Source of the DNA: Trogon surrucura
Lineage: Eukaryota > Chordata > Aves > Trogoniformes > Trogonidae
Direction: 5' to 3'
DNA length: 64,000 nucleotides
Assembly: GCA_020746105.1 (NCBI GenBank)
Contig: CM036658.1
Location: forward strand, 27,429,099-27,493,098
Below are positions 26,156 to 37,283 of this stretch, one piece after another. The notes under the pieces are model-generated. The model was given only the letters and a program-made list of their open reading frames with translations, was not told the DNA's origin and made no database searches. Both the position numbers and the translations under genes were made by a program. Each line of letters starts with the position of its first letter. The first letter of the stretch is position 1.

Positions 26156-26852
26156 TGTTGGTTTCACATGTAAATGTTGATGTCTCCTGCAAAATAGACT
26201 GAAAGATCCCAAAACTATTATAAATGCAATGGCCTGCTACTGTAGTAAGTTTTATCTCATTATGAGAAAATCTAAAGCAATTTAATAGAGCTCTACCAGG
26301 GGACTAGAGGAACTCTTCAGTAGCAACTGCATGCTGCTGAAGCACTGTGGCAGGTGCATTCCCTCTGGTCTGGGATGCCTCCCCTCACAGTGGTTGCCAG
26401 GCAGATTTCAGAGAAACTACTAGAGGTTTCTGGCTAGTTTGGGTCTAGCCCACCAGTCTAGGTGTACCCTCAGGAAGTTGGCTGGTGGTCAATGGGAGAC
26501 TGAGATGACTTTGGTTGACCACAGCTCAGATTTGACTGAGTTTTGAAACGGGGTCCTGCCAGGGGCACATTGGGGCACGTCCCTTTGGAGCAGGAGGTCA
26601 TACAGTTGGGCCATAGCCTCCCCCTTGGTCTGGGAGGCCAGCCAAGGTGACTCCTCGAGGTTGAGAGTCCTCATCTTTATATGGGTAAGTGTATATACAA
26701 TCTGGATCATTATTCTAAGTTTAGGCGTTGGGTATAGTGTGGTAATTGTTCTTTTCAACCAATACCAGAACTTATGAATTTGGGGGAACTTTCATTTCTT
26801 AATAAATTCAGTTTAACTACACTTGTGGAGTGATTTGTGAGCACTCCTCACA
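26156..26852 (+). mobile_element. Probable retroviral LTR (697 bp), solo or 3' LTR
   Basis: The segment starts TGTTGG and ends CTCACA, giving the TG...CA termini of LTRs. It holds, in order, a TATA-like box (about 26677-26682), an AATAAA signal (26801-26806), a GT-rich stretch 'cttgtggagtgatttgtg', and then the terminus, the usual U3-R-U5 order. A purine tract precedes the 5' end. No matching second LTR lies in the window and no short direct repeat was confirmed at the ends. The family is not recognised with certainty. It is a fossil, and its age is probably moderate to old. Confidence 0.5.
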
Positions 26853-28864
26853 AGCATGTGCCCCCTAATTTCCCTTTGGAACTAAATGCTTTTACCATAT
26901 TGCACTTGAACTCTGCAACTATATAGAATAATTTAAAACAAATAAAGAGAAGAGAGAGATTCATTTCCACTATGAGGACCTCACTGTCCTTTCTACGAAA
27001 TTTTTACAAAGTACTAAGAATTTTTTCAAATTATATTTCTTAAGTTCGTAGGGGGCAACATCAGGAGATACCCTCTTTCAAATTTCTATCTATAATCACA
27101 TGTACTGTACTGGAGCGTGGGGCCATTGAGAACACTGGGGAATCCAAGCTACATTTGCTAGAAACATATTAGTTCAGCTTTATATCACTTCATTGCTAGT
27201 CCTGTGCTATCTAAATAGAACCTGGTCAGTTTTCAGTAAAAGGATTGAGGAAACCAAACCTTTCAACTTCTGTGTTGAGACTGAATTTTGAAAACCACAG
27301 AGCTTGAAGACTCACCTGACCTCAAATCTGTGTTCTCACATTTTACAATGGAAATGGGAACCAATAATCAGTTTGCAGCTGCAGAGCTGAGTGAGGAGGT
27401 GGGGGTAGAGGGTAGGCAGTGTTTACTGTCTGCCAAAATATGAAGGCAATTCAAACTCACTGACTCTATGGCACAGCCTACCTTTCCCCTCTAGAAGCAA
27501 TCAAAACCTCCTTTCACTTCTAGAGACAATCTATGTCATATGTGGAAATAAAAATGGATTTCCCTTATTTTTATTTCCACATTTTCTAATAAGCGTTTTA
27601 AATATCCAGTGCCATTTTTGCAGGGGTTAGTCCTTGCTTTCCTATGAGATGTTTGTTTTATTTTACTGGTCAGTTAAAATTACTGCGTGTTGGACCAACA
27701 GAAGAAGCTACTTGATGTTCTGGGGCTTCCAGAAGTATTTGTCAAGGCTTTTATACAAACTTTCTCCATAACATCTGAGTGGGCAAAATAAGCACAGTAC
27801 TCTGCTGAGGCAAACATAGCCATGTGTTGTACTGTTCAAGATGAGCAGAAGTTTGACAAAAAAGCCACAAAGTCACACTGGGTCAGAGCAACCCGGTTGT
27901 TGCTCAGCCTACAGTTGCATGTTCAGTGGGGGCACACTTCGTGAACAGTGTAGCTCCTCTGAGAAGAGGCCAGGTAAGTCCACAAAAAAGACAATTAGAG
28001 ATTCCAATACATAAGGAAGACAAGATTAAAACATGTAATTAATCAGATTGCTGTGGTTGAGGTGGAACTGGATAGAGCTACTGTAAATCATCTCCAGCTA
28101 TGCAGAGAATTTCAGCAGAGAAGAAAGGAATAATTTTCAGATCTTCTGTAAGTAGGACATAAACTGAAGGATTCTTCTTAAGAGTTTACAAGGTTTTCTG
28201 TGTCCTATTCTTAGCTACCCAGCTCACTTCTTTTACCCCACAGGGGCCCTAGGCATCTAGTTTTCATCTTGCTCCTTCTAGTAGTCAGATGAACATGTAA
28301 AATTACAGCCTACAGAGGCGGTGTAAAGGCATCTAGCAATAATTCCTCAGACAGAAACCTAAGCTGATTTTCAACTTTACAAGTAACATTATAAAATAAT
28401 AAATACTGTGAAATAACACTAATGTAAATGCTAGATTTTTTTTTTTTCAGGGAGAAACAGTAATTTATGTTTTGAAAGCAACTAAAATATCACGTTATTT
28501 TTCATTTTACGATACCTAACGCATATTATTGACAGAATTGTTGGTAATTCTGGTTAAGAATGGTTGTCACATATGAATTGGACCCACCTCTGCTGTAATT
28601 AAATACAGAAAAATATCACACCAGTAGTCTCTAAAAGGTGCTTTTTATTCCTAACATCAAAAGCCTTTACATTTTAAAGGTTAATGAGGAGTCAGAAAAA
28701 GCTTTTCTGACATGTAAAGTAAAATGCAGTTTTTTTAAAAGTTTAATTATCTTTTATTATTTCAGAATCCAGAAGACAGCAATTAATGTTACTAAATGGC
28801 TGAATCTATGGACAACTCAAAGCTTGTAGGGTTACAAGGACTACGCAGAGAAGGAGTAGTATTC
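26853..28864. other. AT-rich unique stretch, no gene recognised
   Basis: No supported gene or transposon. One T run lies at about 28437-28448. Near 27545-27585 two inverted 'tggaaataaaaat'-like stretches face each other ('gtggaaataaaaatgg' and 'tatttttatttccac'), forming a short imperfect inverted repeat with a loop of a few bases. Confidence 0.45.
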
Positions 28865-29560
28865 AAAATTATCTTGATAAATTGGAGAAATTAGCTGAAA
28901 ACAGTAAGATTAAGTGCACAGTACAGTAGAAGTTATTATACATATGGAGGAAAAATCCTATGCATATATATATGAAAAATCAGGGAAGGGATCTGGAATG
29001 TATCACAAACTGAAGACAAGTGAACATGATAACAGTATGATAACAAAGGCAAACTTCATTTTGCAATACTTTATGCAAGACACAGCAGTTGATATTCTGC
29101 TATATTTAGTGCAGGCAAGGCATTAAGTGGAATATTTCTTCTCATTTCCAACACACACTTAGAGAAAGACAGATCCTATTTAGAGAGAGTACAGAGCAGA
29201 GCAACAGAAATTACAAGAAGCAGGAAAAACATTAGCCAAAAAAAAAAAAAAAAAAAGCTGAAAGAAAGGGGCTTAATTATTCTACAAAGAACATGGAGAC
29301 TGATCTTCAAAGCACCCTGCAAATGTATAGAAGGTTGCAGGGAAGAGAATAATGATCAAAAGGTCCCCATGTCCAAGACATGATGTGACTCGGAAATATA
29401 TTTATTTGCAAATTTAAGATAGGTATTTGAGAATGCTTCCTAATTATAAAGACAATTGAAAACCTCTAGTAAGAAACATTCTACAGATAGACTATTCTGG
29501 TTCTGGGAAATTGTTTGCTAGGTATCTTTGGGTGAGATGACCTTGGTTTATTTGACCTTG
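28865..29560 (+). mobile_element. Ancient CR1/L3-type LINE, partial ORF2
   Basis: Sense-oriented, strongly diverged CR1 of the old amniote type. Matching pieces in the expected order are 'ttgataaattggagaaatta' (the DKLEKW region), 'atggaggaaaaatcctatgc', 'gggaagggatctggaatgta' (the DLGV region), 'ctatatttagtgcaggcaag' (the SALVRP region) and 'gagagagtacagagcagagc' (the LERVQR region). The last part (29281-29540) is weaker. A 19-base A run at about 29239-29257 interrupts it and may be slippage or a decayed secondary insertion. No frame is open. It is far older than the CR1 copies at 20-21 or 47 kb. Confidence 0.65.
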
Positions 29561-30186
29561 CTTCAAAGCAAATAAATACAGGCTTTAACTTCCCGAATTT
29601 CCTTCAATTAATATTTCTGATGATGAAAAATATTAAAGCAAAGACACTCCATGAAAATGCAAAAATAGTAAATAAATACATCTAAATAAATTTAGAAAAC
29701 TGAGTTTATGTGGAAGAGTTTTATTGTAAAACACACTCAATCACTATTGATTTAAAACATTTAATCCTTTTTAATTTCCTTAGATACTGTGAATATGTTG
29801 CTGTCATATATTATCCAAGTAAGTGACTTTCGAAGAAAAATGTAAAAAGGAAAGATTCATTTTCTGTCTTTGAACGATACATCACAGGAGACAAAAGTAC
29901 TCCCGACATCGTTTTCAACTCTGTAAGTACAGGATTGTGAAGAGATAGGAGAATTTAGGAGCATACTTAACTGTAGATGCAGAAGACATCTTTCAAAAAA
30001 CCGCTGAAGTTCTAGGTAAGAGGAGTTTCTCAATATTTCTGCAAACTAAGAATTTTACATTAAAATTGCTTGGGAAATACTGAAATAAGAGGCTATCTCA
30101 TTTCAGGAACATCTTGGCTCTGCGCTGCTCTGATAAATTGTCATGCGAATTTCCTCAGAAACTGTATCTGGGTCTTTGGGGTGGCA

Positions 30187-31014
30187 TAGAATGAATCATA
30201 CAATAGAATGAATCACAGAATACATCGGGTTGGAAGGGAACTTTAGAGGTCACCTAGTCCAGCCCCCTGCAGTGAATGGGAACATCTTTAACTAGATCAG
30301 ATTGCTCAGAGCTCCATCACACCTGACCTCAAATGTCTCCAGGGATGGGGCCTTCAACACCTTTCTAGGTAACTCGTTGCAGTGTTTCACCACCCTTATT
30401 GTAAAAGATTTCTTCCTTATATCCAGTCAAAATCTATCCTGTTTTAGTTCAAAACCATCACCCGTTGTCCTGTTGCAGCAGGTCTTGCAAAAAGATTGCC
30501 TCCCTCTTTATTATATGTTCCCTTTAAATACTGAAAGCATGTAAAAAGATCTCCCTGGAGCCTTCTCTTCTCCAGGCTGAACAACTTCAGCTCTCAGCCA
30601 ATCTTCGTAGGAAAGACGCTACAGCCTTCTGATCATTGTCACAGCCTTCCTCTGGACGTGCTCCAAAAGGTCGATGTCCTTCTTGTGTTGAGCTGGACAC
30701 AGTACTGCAGGTGAGGTCTCACCAGAGCAGCGCAGGGGGCAGAAACATCTCTCTCCATCTGCTGGCCACGCTTCTTCTGAGGCAGCCCAGGGTGCAACTG
30801 GCCTTCTGGGCTGCAAGCGCTCATTGTTGGCTCATGTCCAGCTTTTCATCCACCAGTACTCCTAAGTCCTTCTCCACAGGGCTGCTCTCTATCACACCCC
30901 ACAGCTTGTATTGATAGCGAGGATTGCCCCAACTCAAGCACAGGAACTTGCACTTGCCCTTGTTGAACCTCATGAGGTTCACACAGGCCCACTTCTCCAG
31001 CTTGTCCAGGTTTC
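30187..31014 (-). mobile_element. CR1 LINE, antisense, 3' 0.83 kb
   Basis: The 3' end is at the low coordinate, where 'atagaatgaatcatac' and 'atagaatgaatcacag' are decayed tail units. They are followed by 'gggttggaagggaactttag', the CR1 3' signature in reverse. Minus-strand frames show 'DIDLLEHVQRKAVTMI' (about 30620-30690) and the 'ALVRPHLQYCVQL' stretch (about 30690-30730). The 5' limit is at about 31014, within the '[10 protein letters not shown]' coding stretch. Frames are broken. A moderately old copy. Confidence 0.9.
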
Positions 31015-31837
31015 ACTGACTTAGATGCCCTGGATCCAGCATCAATAATTTCAGGCCCCAAATTTCAGCTCTGCAGTGGAGCACATGGAAGCCCATAGCT
31101 GTCACAGATTCTGTCTGCTGGCAGAAACACTAGCAGCTAAGCAGTGGCAAGAATGCAGTTCCTGAAGAATCAGATTCTCACCTACTTAGAGAACCAGGAA
31201 AGCTTGGCTTGTCTGGCTGCCCCAAAGCCAGACTTTTCAGCTTCAGATTAAAGCTGCAGGGTGGATTTTCCAAGGGCTATGAAAAGAAGTATCTTATAGG
31301 TATCTAGACACGTTCTTTCAAAAAGTCCTTCTGGATTTTGAGGAAAACTGCTCAACAGAGGATGTTTCAAAAGAGACCTTTACTGCATAAAATAGTTAAC
31401 ACTTTCTGATCAGATGAATTATAGAGTGGTAAAATTGTGCAAGAACATATATAGAGAAATGGATCTGATTCTTAAATGAATGCTCAGTATCTGCTGTACC
31501 TTTCTACTTCAAACATAGGTAGAAAAAAAAGCATAACCCATAGTAAAGGGCAGAAGCAGAACCAATTATAGAAGTAATGGGTTTTCAAATTAAACTCACA
31601 GTCAGTGTATGGATTTTCCTTCCACAGATGGAAGACATGAAGTCTGAAAACATTCCTTCAAATACAGCTGTGCACTAACCTGAAACTTGCATGCTGTATA
31701 TATTTTCATCTTGAAGGTCTATTAATGGGAAAAGATGGTCCAAGTCAAAATTTTGACATGCTGGCAGGCGGTTACTTTGAATCCATCTATGAATGTGTCA
31801 CAAGGGACCTTTAGCTGTACACCAATTTCTTTCAAAA
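31015..31837. other. Unique stretch between two CR1 copies
   Basis: Nothing recognised. No repeat end or gene motif; A/T-rich with no long open frame. Confidence 0.5.
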
Positions 31838-32312
31838 TAGAATCATAGAATAGCCTAAGTTGGAAGGGACCTTAGAGGTCATCTAATCCAACCTCCCTGT
31901 CATGGGCAGAGACGCCTCTCAACTAGACCAAGTTACTCAAGGCTCTGTCCATCCTGGCCTTGAACACCTCCAGGGAGGGGGCAGCCACAACTTCTCTGGT
32001 AATTTATTCCAAAGTCTTGCCAATCTCATACTGAAGAATTTCTTCTTATGATCCAATCTAAATCTATTCTCCTTCAACTTAAACCTATTTCCCCTTGTCT
32101 TATCAGTGGACACTCTTGAAAAAAATCCCTCTCCAGCCTTCCTGTAGGTTCTCTTCAGGTATTGGAAGGCAGCTATTAGGTACCCCAGAAGTCTTCTCTT
32201 CTCAAGACTGAACAGCCCCAGCTCCCTCAGCTTGTCCTCATAGCAGAGGTGCTGCAGCCCCTGGGTCATCTTTGTGGCCCTCCTCTGAACACGTTCCAAC
32301 AGATCTATGTCC
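31838..32312 (-). mobile_element. CR1 LINE, antisense, 3' 0.47 kb
   Basis: 5'-truncated antisense CR1. The 3' end 'aatagaatcatagaatagcc' is at the low coordinate, followed by 'aagttggaagggaccttaga'. A 120-codon minus-strand frame (31937-32299) encodes the CR1 C-terminus: '[18 protein letters not shown]', '[20 protein letters not shown]', 'KFFSMRLARLWNKLPEK'. This frame remains open although the 5' part of ORF2 is absent, so it is a remnant and not a gene. It ends abruptly at about 32312, next to 'agatctccagcagatctagc'. Confidence 0.92.
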
Positions 32313-33724
32313 CTAGATCTCCAGCAGATCTAGCCAAATATAAAGGAAGACTGGCAAACAGTAGTCTGATTTTACAGACTACTATTATTGCAAGTTATTT
32401 TTCCTATACCACTGCGTGCAAAGCCTTACAAGTTACAGCATGCCAAGACAAAGCAAAAATTACTGTCCCTGCACCAAAAAGCTAATATGGTAAGAGAAGG
32501 GTTTCTTGTGAAAATTGTTGTGTTCTTTTAAAACTGAGTATTGCAGTCGATTTCCAATACAGTTTTTCCCTTTTCCTACCATAAACTCACTAACCACGCT
32601 CTCCCTAAAAATCACATGTGGTGTCTTCTTTCATCTCATAAAAAACTAACCTCTCATTCCTTTGACACTGGACCATCAAGAGCTACTAAAATTGCAAAAA
32701 GTATATTCCTAACCTTCCAAAACACCAGTCACGTCTGGATATGAGAACATTTAAAAGATGACAGTTATCAAGTCTCTTTCCCGAAACACAAACCCTGAGA
32801 TTGTAATATATTCCATCCTATGACTTTAAAACCATATCAAAATATTGCAGAGCTATCATAATGGACTGTTTCAAAAGTGCTGAGGTTCTTAAAGATGAAG
32901 AAAGATTCCACGTAAGGGTTCAAAAAAACCAAAGCTGCACACCAACATCCATCATTTTGGTGGAAGAGAGACTCCAAAGTAGTTTTCAAAGGCTCCCTAA
33001 TATGCCCCCTACTTTAAGCACCAGATTTTTTTTTAAAGTCTGCCCCTAGACTTCATAGCACTTTCCATTTAAATCAGAATTAGCCTACTTAGGAAAAAAA
33101 AAAAAAAAAAAAACCAACAGGCAAAAGTCTCCAGCAAGGCACTATTTTTAGGGAGGCTTCATTTTGCCAGATTTGAACTTCAGTTCATAGTCCCCATTTT
33201 CCTCAAACAATATGTCAGAGGTGACACCCTTGCAGAATTCAGGACCTGCTTTTCTTCTCAGTTATGACAGTATAAATCATAAATATCTCCACTGACCTCA
33301 TTGAAGGTGCAAGAGTAAAGGACTGGAGAACTGAGCTCTTGGCATCTGCTCACAATAGCCTTTATTAGACTCTGTGTGTGAGTAAAAGAGACCAAATTGT
33401 TCATAAGGATAGAAGCAGAGCAAGTACGGAAGCATTCCAAGTGATGCACACACAGCCATTCCTCATTCTGCAAACAATTGTCACAGAGTAATAAATTTTG
33501 ACAAAAACTGGCTTAAATTTAAATACTGTATACAGAAATCAAAACTGAAGAGATCTAGCTGCTACTAAATTAATATTAATTTAGCAATATGTGTGGACTA
33601 GCTGCTCTAATTAAAAGATTTCTTGTCAAAAGTCAAAACATGGGGTACGGAAGAGAGCAATCTAGTTGTCTAAGGTGGCATTAGACAGCTAGAAGGGATT
33701 CCCTTTTGCAGAGAAAATTTAAGG
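32313..33724. other. Unique AT-rich stretch, no gene recognised
   Basis: Includes a 20-base A run at about 33093-33112. Open frames of 62-78 codons have no recognisable content. No transposon ends seen. Confidence 0.45.
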
Positions 33725-34606
33725 GGATATATCTTCATCAGGAACATAGAGACTGGGAGCGAGTGCATCCTCAGAAAATTTGCAGACACCAGCCTGAGTA
33801 GTGAAGTTCACAGGCCTGAGGGATGGGCCCCTGTGAATCTTATGAATTTCAACAAGGTCAAGTGCAAGGTCCTGCACATGGACCGAGGCAATCGCCGGTA
33901 TTTATACAGGCTAGGGGATTAGTGGACTGCAAACAGTTCTGCAGAGGAGTTGGGAATCCTGGTGGATGCAAAGCTGGACGTGAGCCAACAATGTGTGCTC
34001 GCAGCCCAGAAGGCAAATCGCACCCTGGGCTGCCTCAAAAGAAGAGTGGCCAGCAGGTCGAGGGAGGTAATTCTCCCTCTCTGCTCCACTCTGGTGAGAC
34101 CTCACCTGGAGTACTGTGTCCAGCTCTGGGGCTCCAGCATAGGAAAGACACAGACCCGTTGGACAGAGTCCACAGGAGGGTCACAAAAATTATCAGAGAG
34201 GTGGAACACCTCTCCTACAAAGAAAGGCTGAGAGACTTGGGGTTGTTCAGCCTGGAGAATGGAAGGCTCTGGGGTCACCTTATTTTGACCTTCCAGGGCC
34301 ATAAGGGGCCCATAAGAAAGATGGGCATAACCTTTTTAAGAGGGCCTGTTTTGATAGGAAAAGGGGCAATAGTAAATTCAGACCAGATATATGGAACACA
34401 TTTTTTACAGTAAGGTTGGCGAAACAGTGGAATAGGTTGCCCAGAAAGATTATAGATTCCCACATCCCTGGAAACATTCAAGGCCAGGCTGGGTGGTGCT
34501 CTGAGCAACCTGGTCTAGCAAAAGGTGTCCCTGCCCACTGTAGGGGGTTTGAACTAGGCAATCTTTAAAGGTCCTGTCCAACCAAAAACATTTTATGATT
34601 CTATGA
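33725..34606 (+). mobile_element. CR1 LINE, sense, 3' 0.88 kb
   Basis: Starts at 'atatcttcatcaggaacata' (the 'NIFISDIETG' stretch of CR1 reverse transcriptase), with the FADD region decayed at about 33776-33800. A frame from 33950 reads 'MGILVDAKLDVSQQCVLAAQ', 'KANRTLGCLKRRVASRSREV' and '[15 protein letters not shown]'. Other frames carry the rest, so several frameshifts separate them. It ends in 'attttatgattctatga', the CR1 tail. The 'AQKANRTLGCLKR' variant shows that it belongs to a different subfamily from the 20.3 kb copy ('[13 protein letters not shown]'). Confidence 0.92.
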
Positions 34607-36554
34607 CAAGGGGAAAAGAATGATGATGATTGATGATGACTACTGTTACTATTATTATTGGTAGAGAAACTTTGTAATAAATATCCCAAATTATTAGTAA
34701 AGTACTGTCACTCTTTACTGACACTTTACTGTCACACAAATGAGAGTAAAAACCATACAATGGTTCCATAGCTACTTTTGCCCACCAGTATCTTCTCCAG
34801 TCCTACTTAGTTTTCAAACAAACCCATATTTTCAGTTATCCTCTTTAATCACTCCAGTCTAGATCCTCAAGTAAAGGAAGGCCCATTCTTTTCTTGTAAT
34901 AAAGGATAATTCATACTCTCAGAGCTATGCAAACTTTTGTTTTGGTGCAATTGCAACACCCATGAAAACCCCTTTATTTGTCCCTTTACAAAAATTATTT
35001 GTAGAACTGCCATCGACTGATACTCTGTTGCTAATTCTATTAGTGATACATGGGAAGATATGTGACAGTCAGCTCTCTGTAATTCCATTGTTAACAAGAT
35101 TAAGGTAGAAAAAAAACCCTAAAAATCACACACAAAAAAAGATTGGATAGCTTCAGAAAAGTAATTTCTTGAACTGAAGTGCCAGATTTGTGTGCACTTT
35201 ACAAAACAGAGAACCAGCATCCTTTCAAACACTGGACGTGTTTAAAAAGTAGACCTGTCTGAAAATTCAGGTTTCTCTGCTTCTTCTGCAAAAGGTAAAA
35301 TCTTCATCTGTTTTGCTGCAAAATACATGGTCCATATATATATCTGCCACCTGTTGAACTTGAAAAGCACAAATTAAACTTCATAACATGCTAGTAACAC
35401 TGAAAGTTATATTTGGAAATTATGAAAATAAACCCAAACCAAAACACCTTTGAAACTGTAATCTCTCAAACATTACTTTAAAAAAATTACATTTAACCCT
35501 GTCGTCAAGAATTCAATTAGGATATTTCACAGGTAATGGCTTTTTATTTTCCAGTTCAGCCATCCATAAAATGGAAACCTCTATATGACTACTGAAGCAT
35601 TTTTAATTGGGCTTTCCCTTATAACCAAACAGAAGGCCGATAGAGTAACAAATGAATTTCAAAGTTTGTTGTTTCACCCAGCTTTAGAACAAAAACATTG
35701 TCATGAACTGAGCAGGACCAGTGGGCAGGTAAATATTTTCCTGTGCCACAGGATGACTCAAAACCCTGTATGATGGGCATGCCCACTGCATGTTGGACAA
35801 AGTACAGTAGTCAGTGTTGTCTGGCAATGCTGCTCACCCTGAATGAGAGAGGAAGCTGAGAAGTCACAACAGAAACAGTAACTCTCTGAAGGCAAGTTTA
35901 TCCCGAGGCCAGAAACACCTTATATCTGACACCTTTGCTGATAGGTGGAAGCGAGTGGTTAACTGATGCCTGCTCATGGTCTGATGGGGAATACTGTTTG
36001 AAACAGTACTACCTCTCAAAGCATTACTTGTCCTCAGAAAGTTTCCACAGATTCCTGTCGTTTAAGAATTCACACCATGGTTTCTCAAAGTTTCACATAG
36101 TGACAGTGATATCCTTTATCCATAGACACTAAAAACAGGAAAGACCAAGAACAAGTCATGTACCAAATTTTGCCAGTGCATCCTCTCAGCAATGGTAGAT
36201 GCCTATCCAGAAGAAAAATATCAGAATCCACACCCAGAATATAATCTACATTGGGCTGCATTTGTCCCTGATCATTGCCTCTGGCACTGATCCTGACTTG
36301 GACTTACAGATGCACATCCCACCTCCTTTTCAGTGAGAACCATCCTCCCATCTGCCTTGTTACCATTCTCAGCTCCCAGCTCACCTTCCCTTATGGAGCA
36401 GATGGCCCTCGCTGCACCCTGGCAGAAACAAGGTGAGTGAAATTGAGTACATGATAAGCACTAAAATTACTTTGTACAGTCTAAAAAGGACAGGCATAGT
36501 GACCAATGGGGAGGCAGTCCGATGTCTTAGTTTGCACTTACACCCTCAAAAGAC
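34607..36554. other. Unique stretch, no gene recognised
   Basis: Begins with a short (TGATGA)-like and (TTA)n-like simple stretch at about 34619-34660. The rest is AT-rich with no supported gene or repeat end. Confidence 0.45.
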
Positions 36555-36872
36555 AGATCTGGGAGCCTTAGTCTACCTCATGTATGAAAGGAAAACAGTA
36601 GTAGATTTTCTGGGTCTTTGTAAGGCTTTTGATAGTGTCCCTCACAGCATCTTTATGGACAAGTTGTCCAACTGTGGGACAGCAGCTTCACAGTGCACTG
36701 GGTGAAGAACTGGCTGAAGGGTGGAGTTCAAAGTTTTGTAGCAAATGGGGCTACCTCTGGCTGGTGACTGATCACCACTTATGTTCGTGAGGGCTCAATC
36801 CTAGGGCCAGTGCTGTTCAACATATTTGCCAATGATCTAGATGTAGGAATTGAATGCACCAGCAGGAAATTT

Positions 36873-36978
36873 TCCTGTGCGCTCTACTGTAGGTGATCCT
36901 GCTCTGGCAGGGAGGTTGGACTAGATGATCTTTAAGGTCCCTTCCAACCTTTAGCATTCTGTGATTCTGTGATTCTGT
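36873..36978 (+). mobile_element. Nested 106-bp CR1 3' tail with 7-bp direct repeat
   Basis: A very short CR1 copy made of only the 3' end: 'tcctgtgcgctctactgtag', 'ggaggttggactagatgatc' and a tail of three 'attctgtg' units. It splits the RT-coding sequence of the older CR1 just before FADD. The bases 'gaaattt' occur on both sides (36866-36872 and 36979-36985), consistent with a 7-bp target duplication. Its tail is the young subfamily type seen at 20.3, 24.6 and 47 kb. Confidence 0.9.
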
Positions 36979-37283
36979 GAAATTTGCTGATGATACCAAA
37001 CTGGGAGGTGCTGTTGACTTTCATAAGGGACAAGAGAACTTGCAGAGGGATCTAGACAGATTAGAGGATTGGGCAACCACTGATGGCATGAAATTTAACA
37101 AGAACAAACACCAGACGCTGCACCTGGGGTGGAGTAACAGTGCAAACAAGTATAAATTGGAAGAGAAGTAGCTGCGGAGCAGCTCTGTAGAAAGGGACCT
37201 GGAGGTGTTGGTCAGCAGCAGCTCAATCGGAGTCAGTTGTGTGCCCTCACAGCCCAGACAGCAAACCGCACCCTGGGTTGCAT

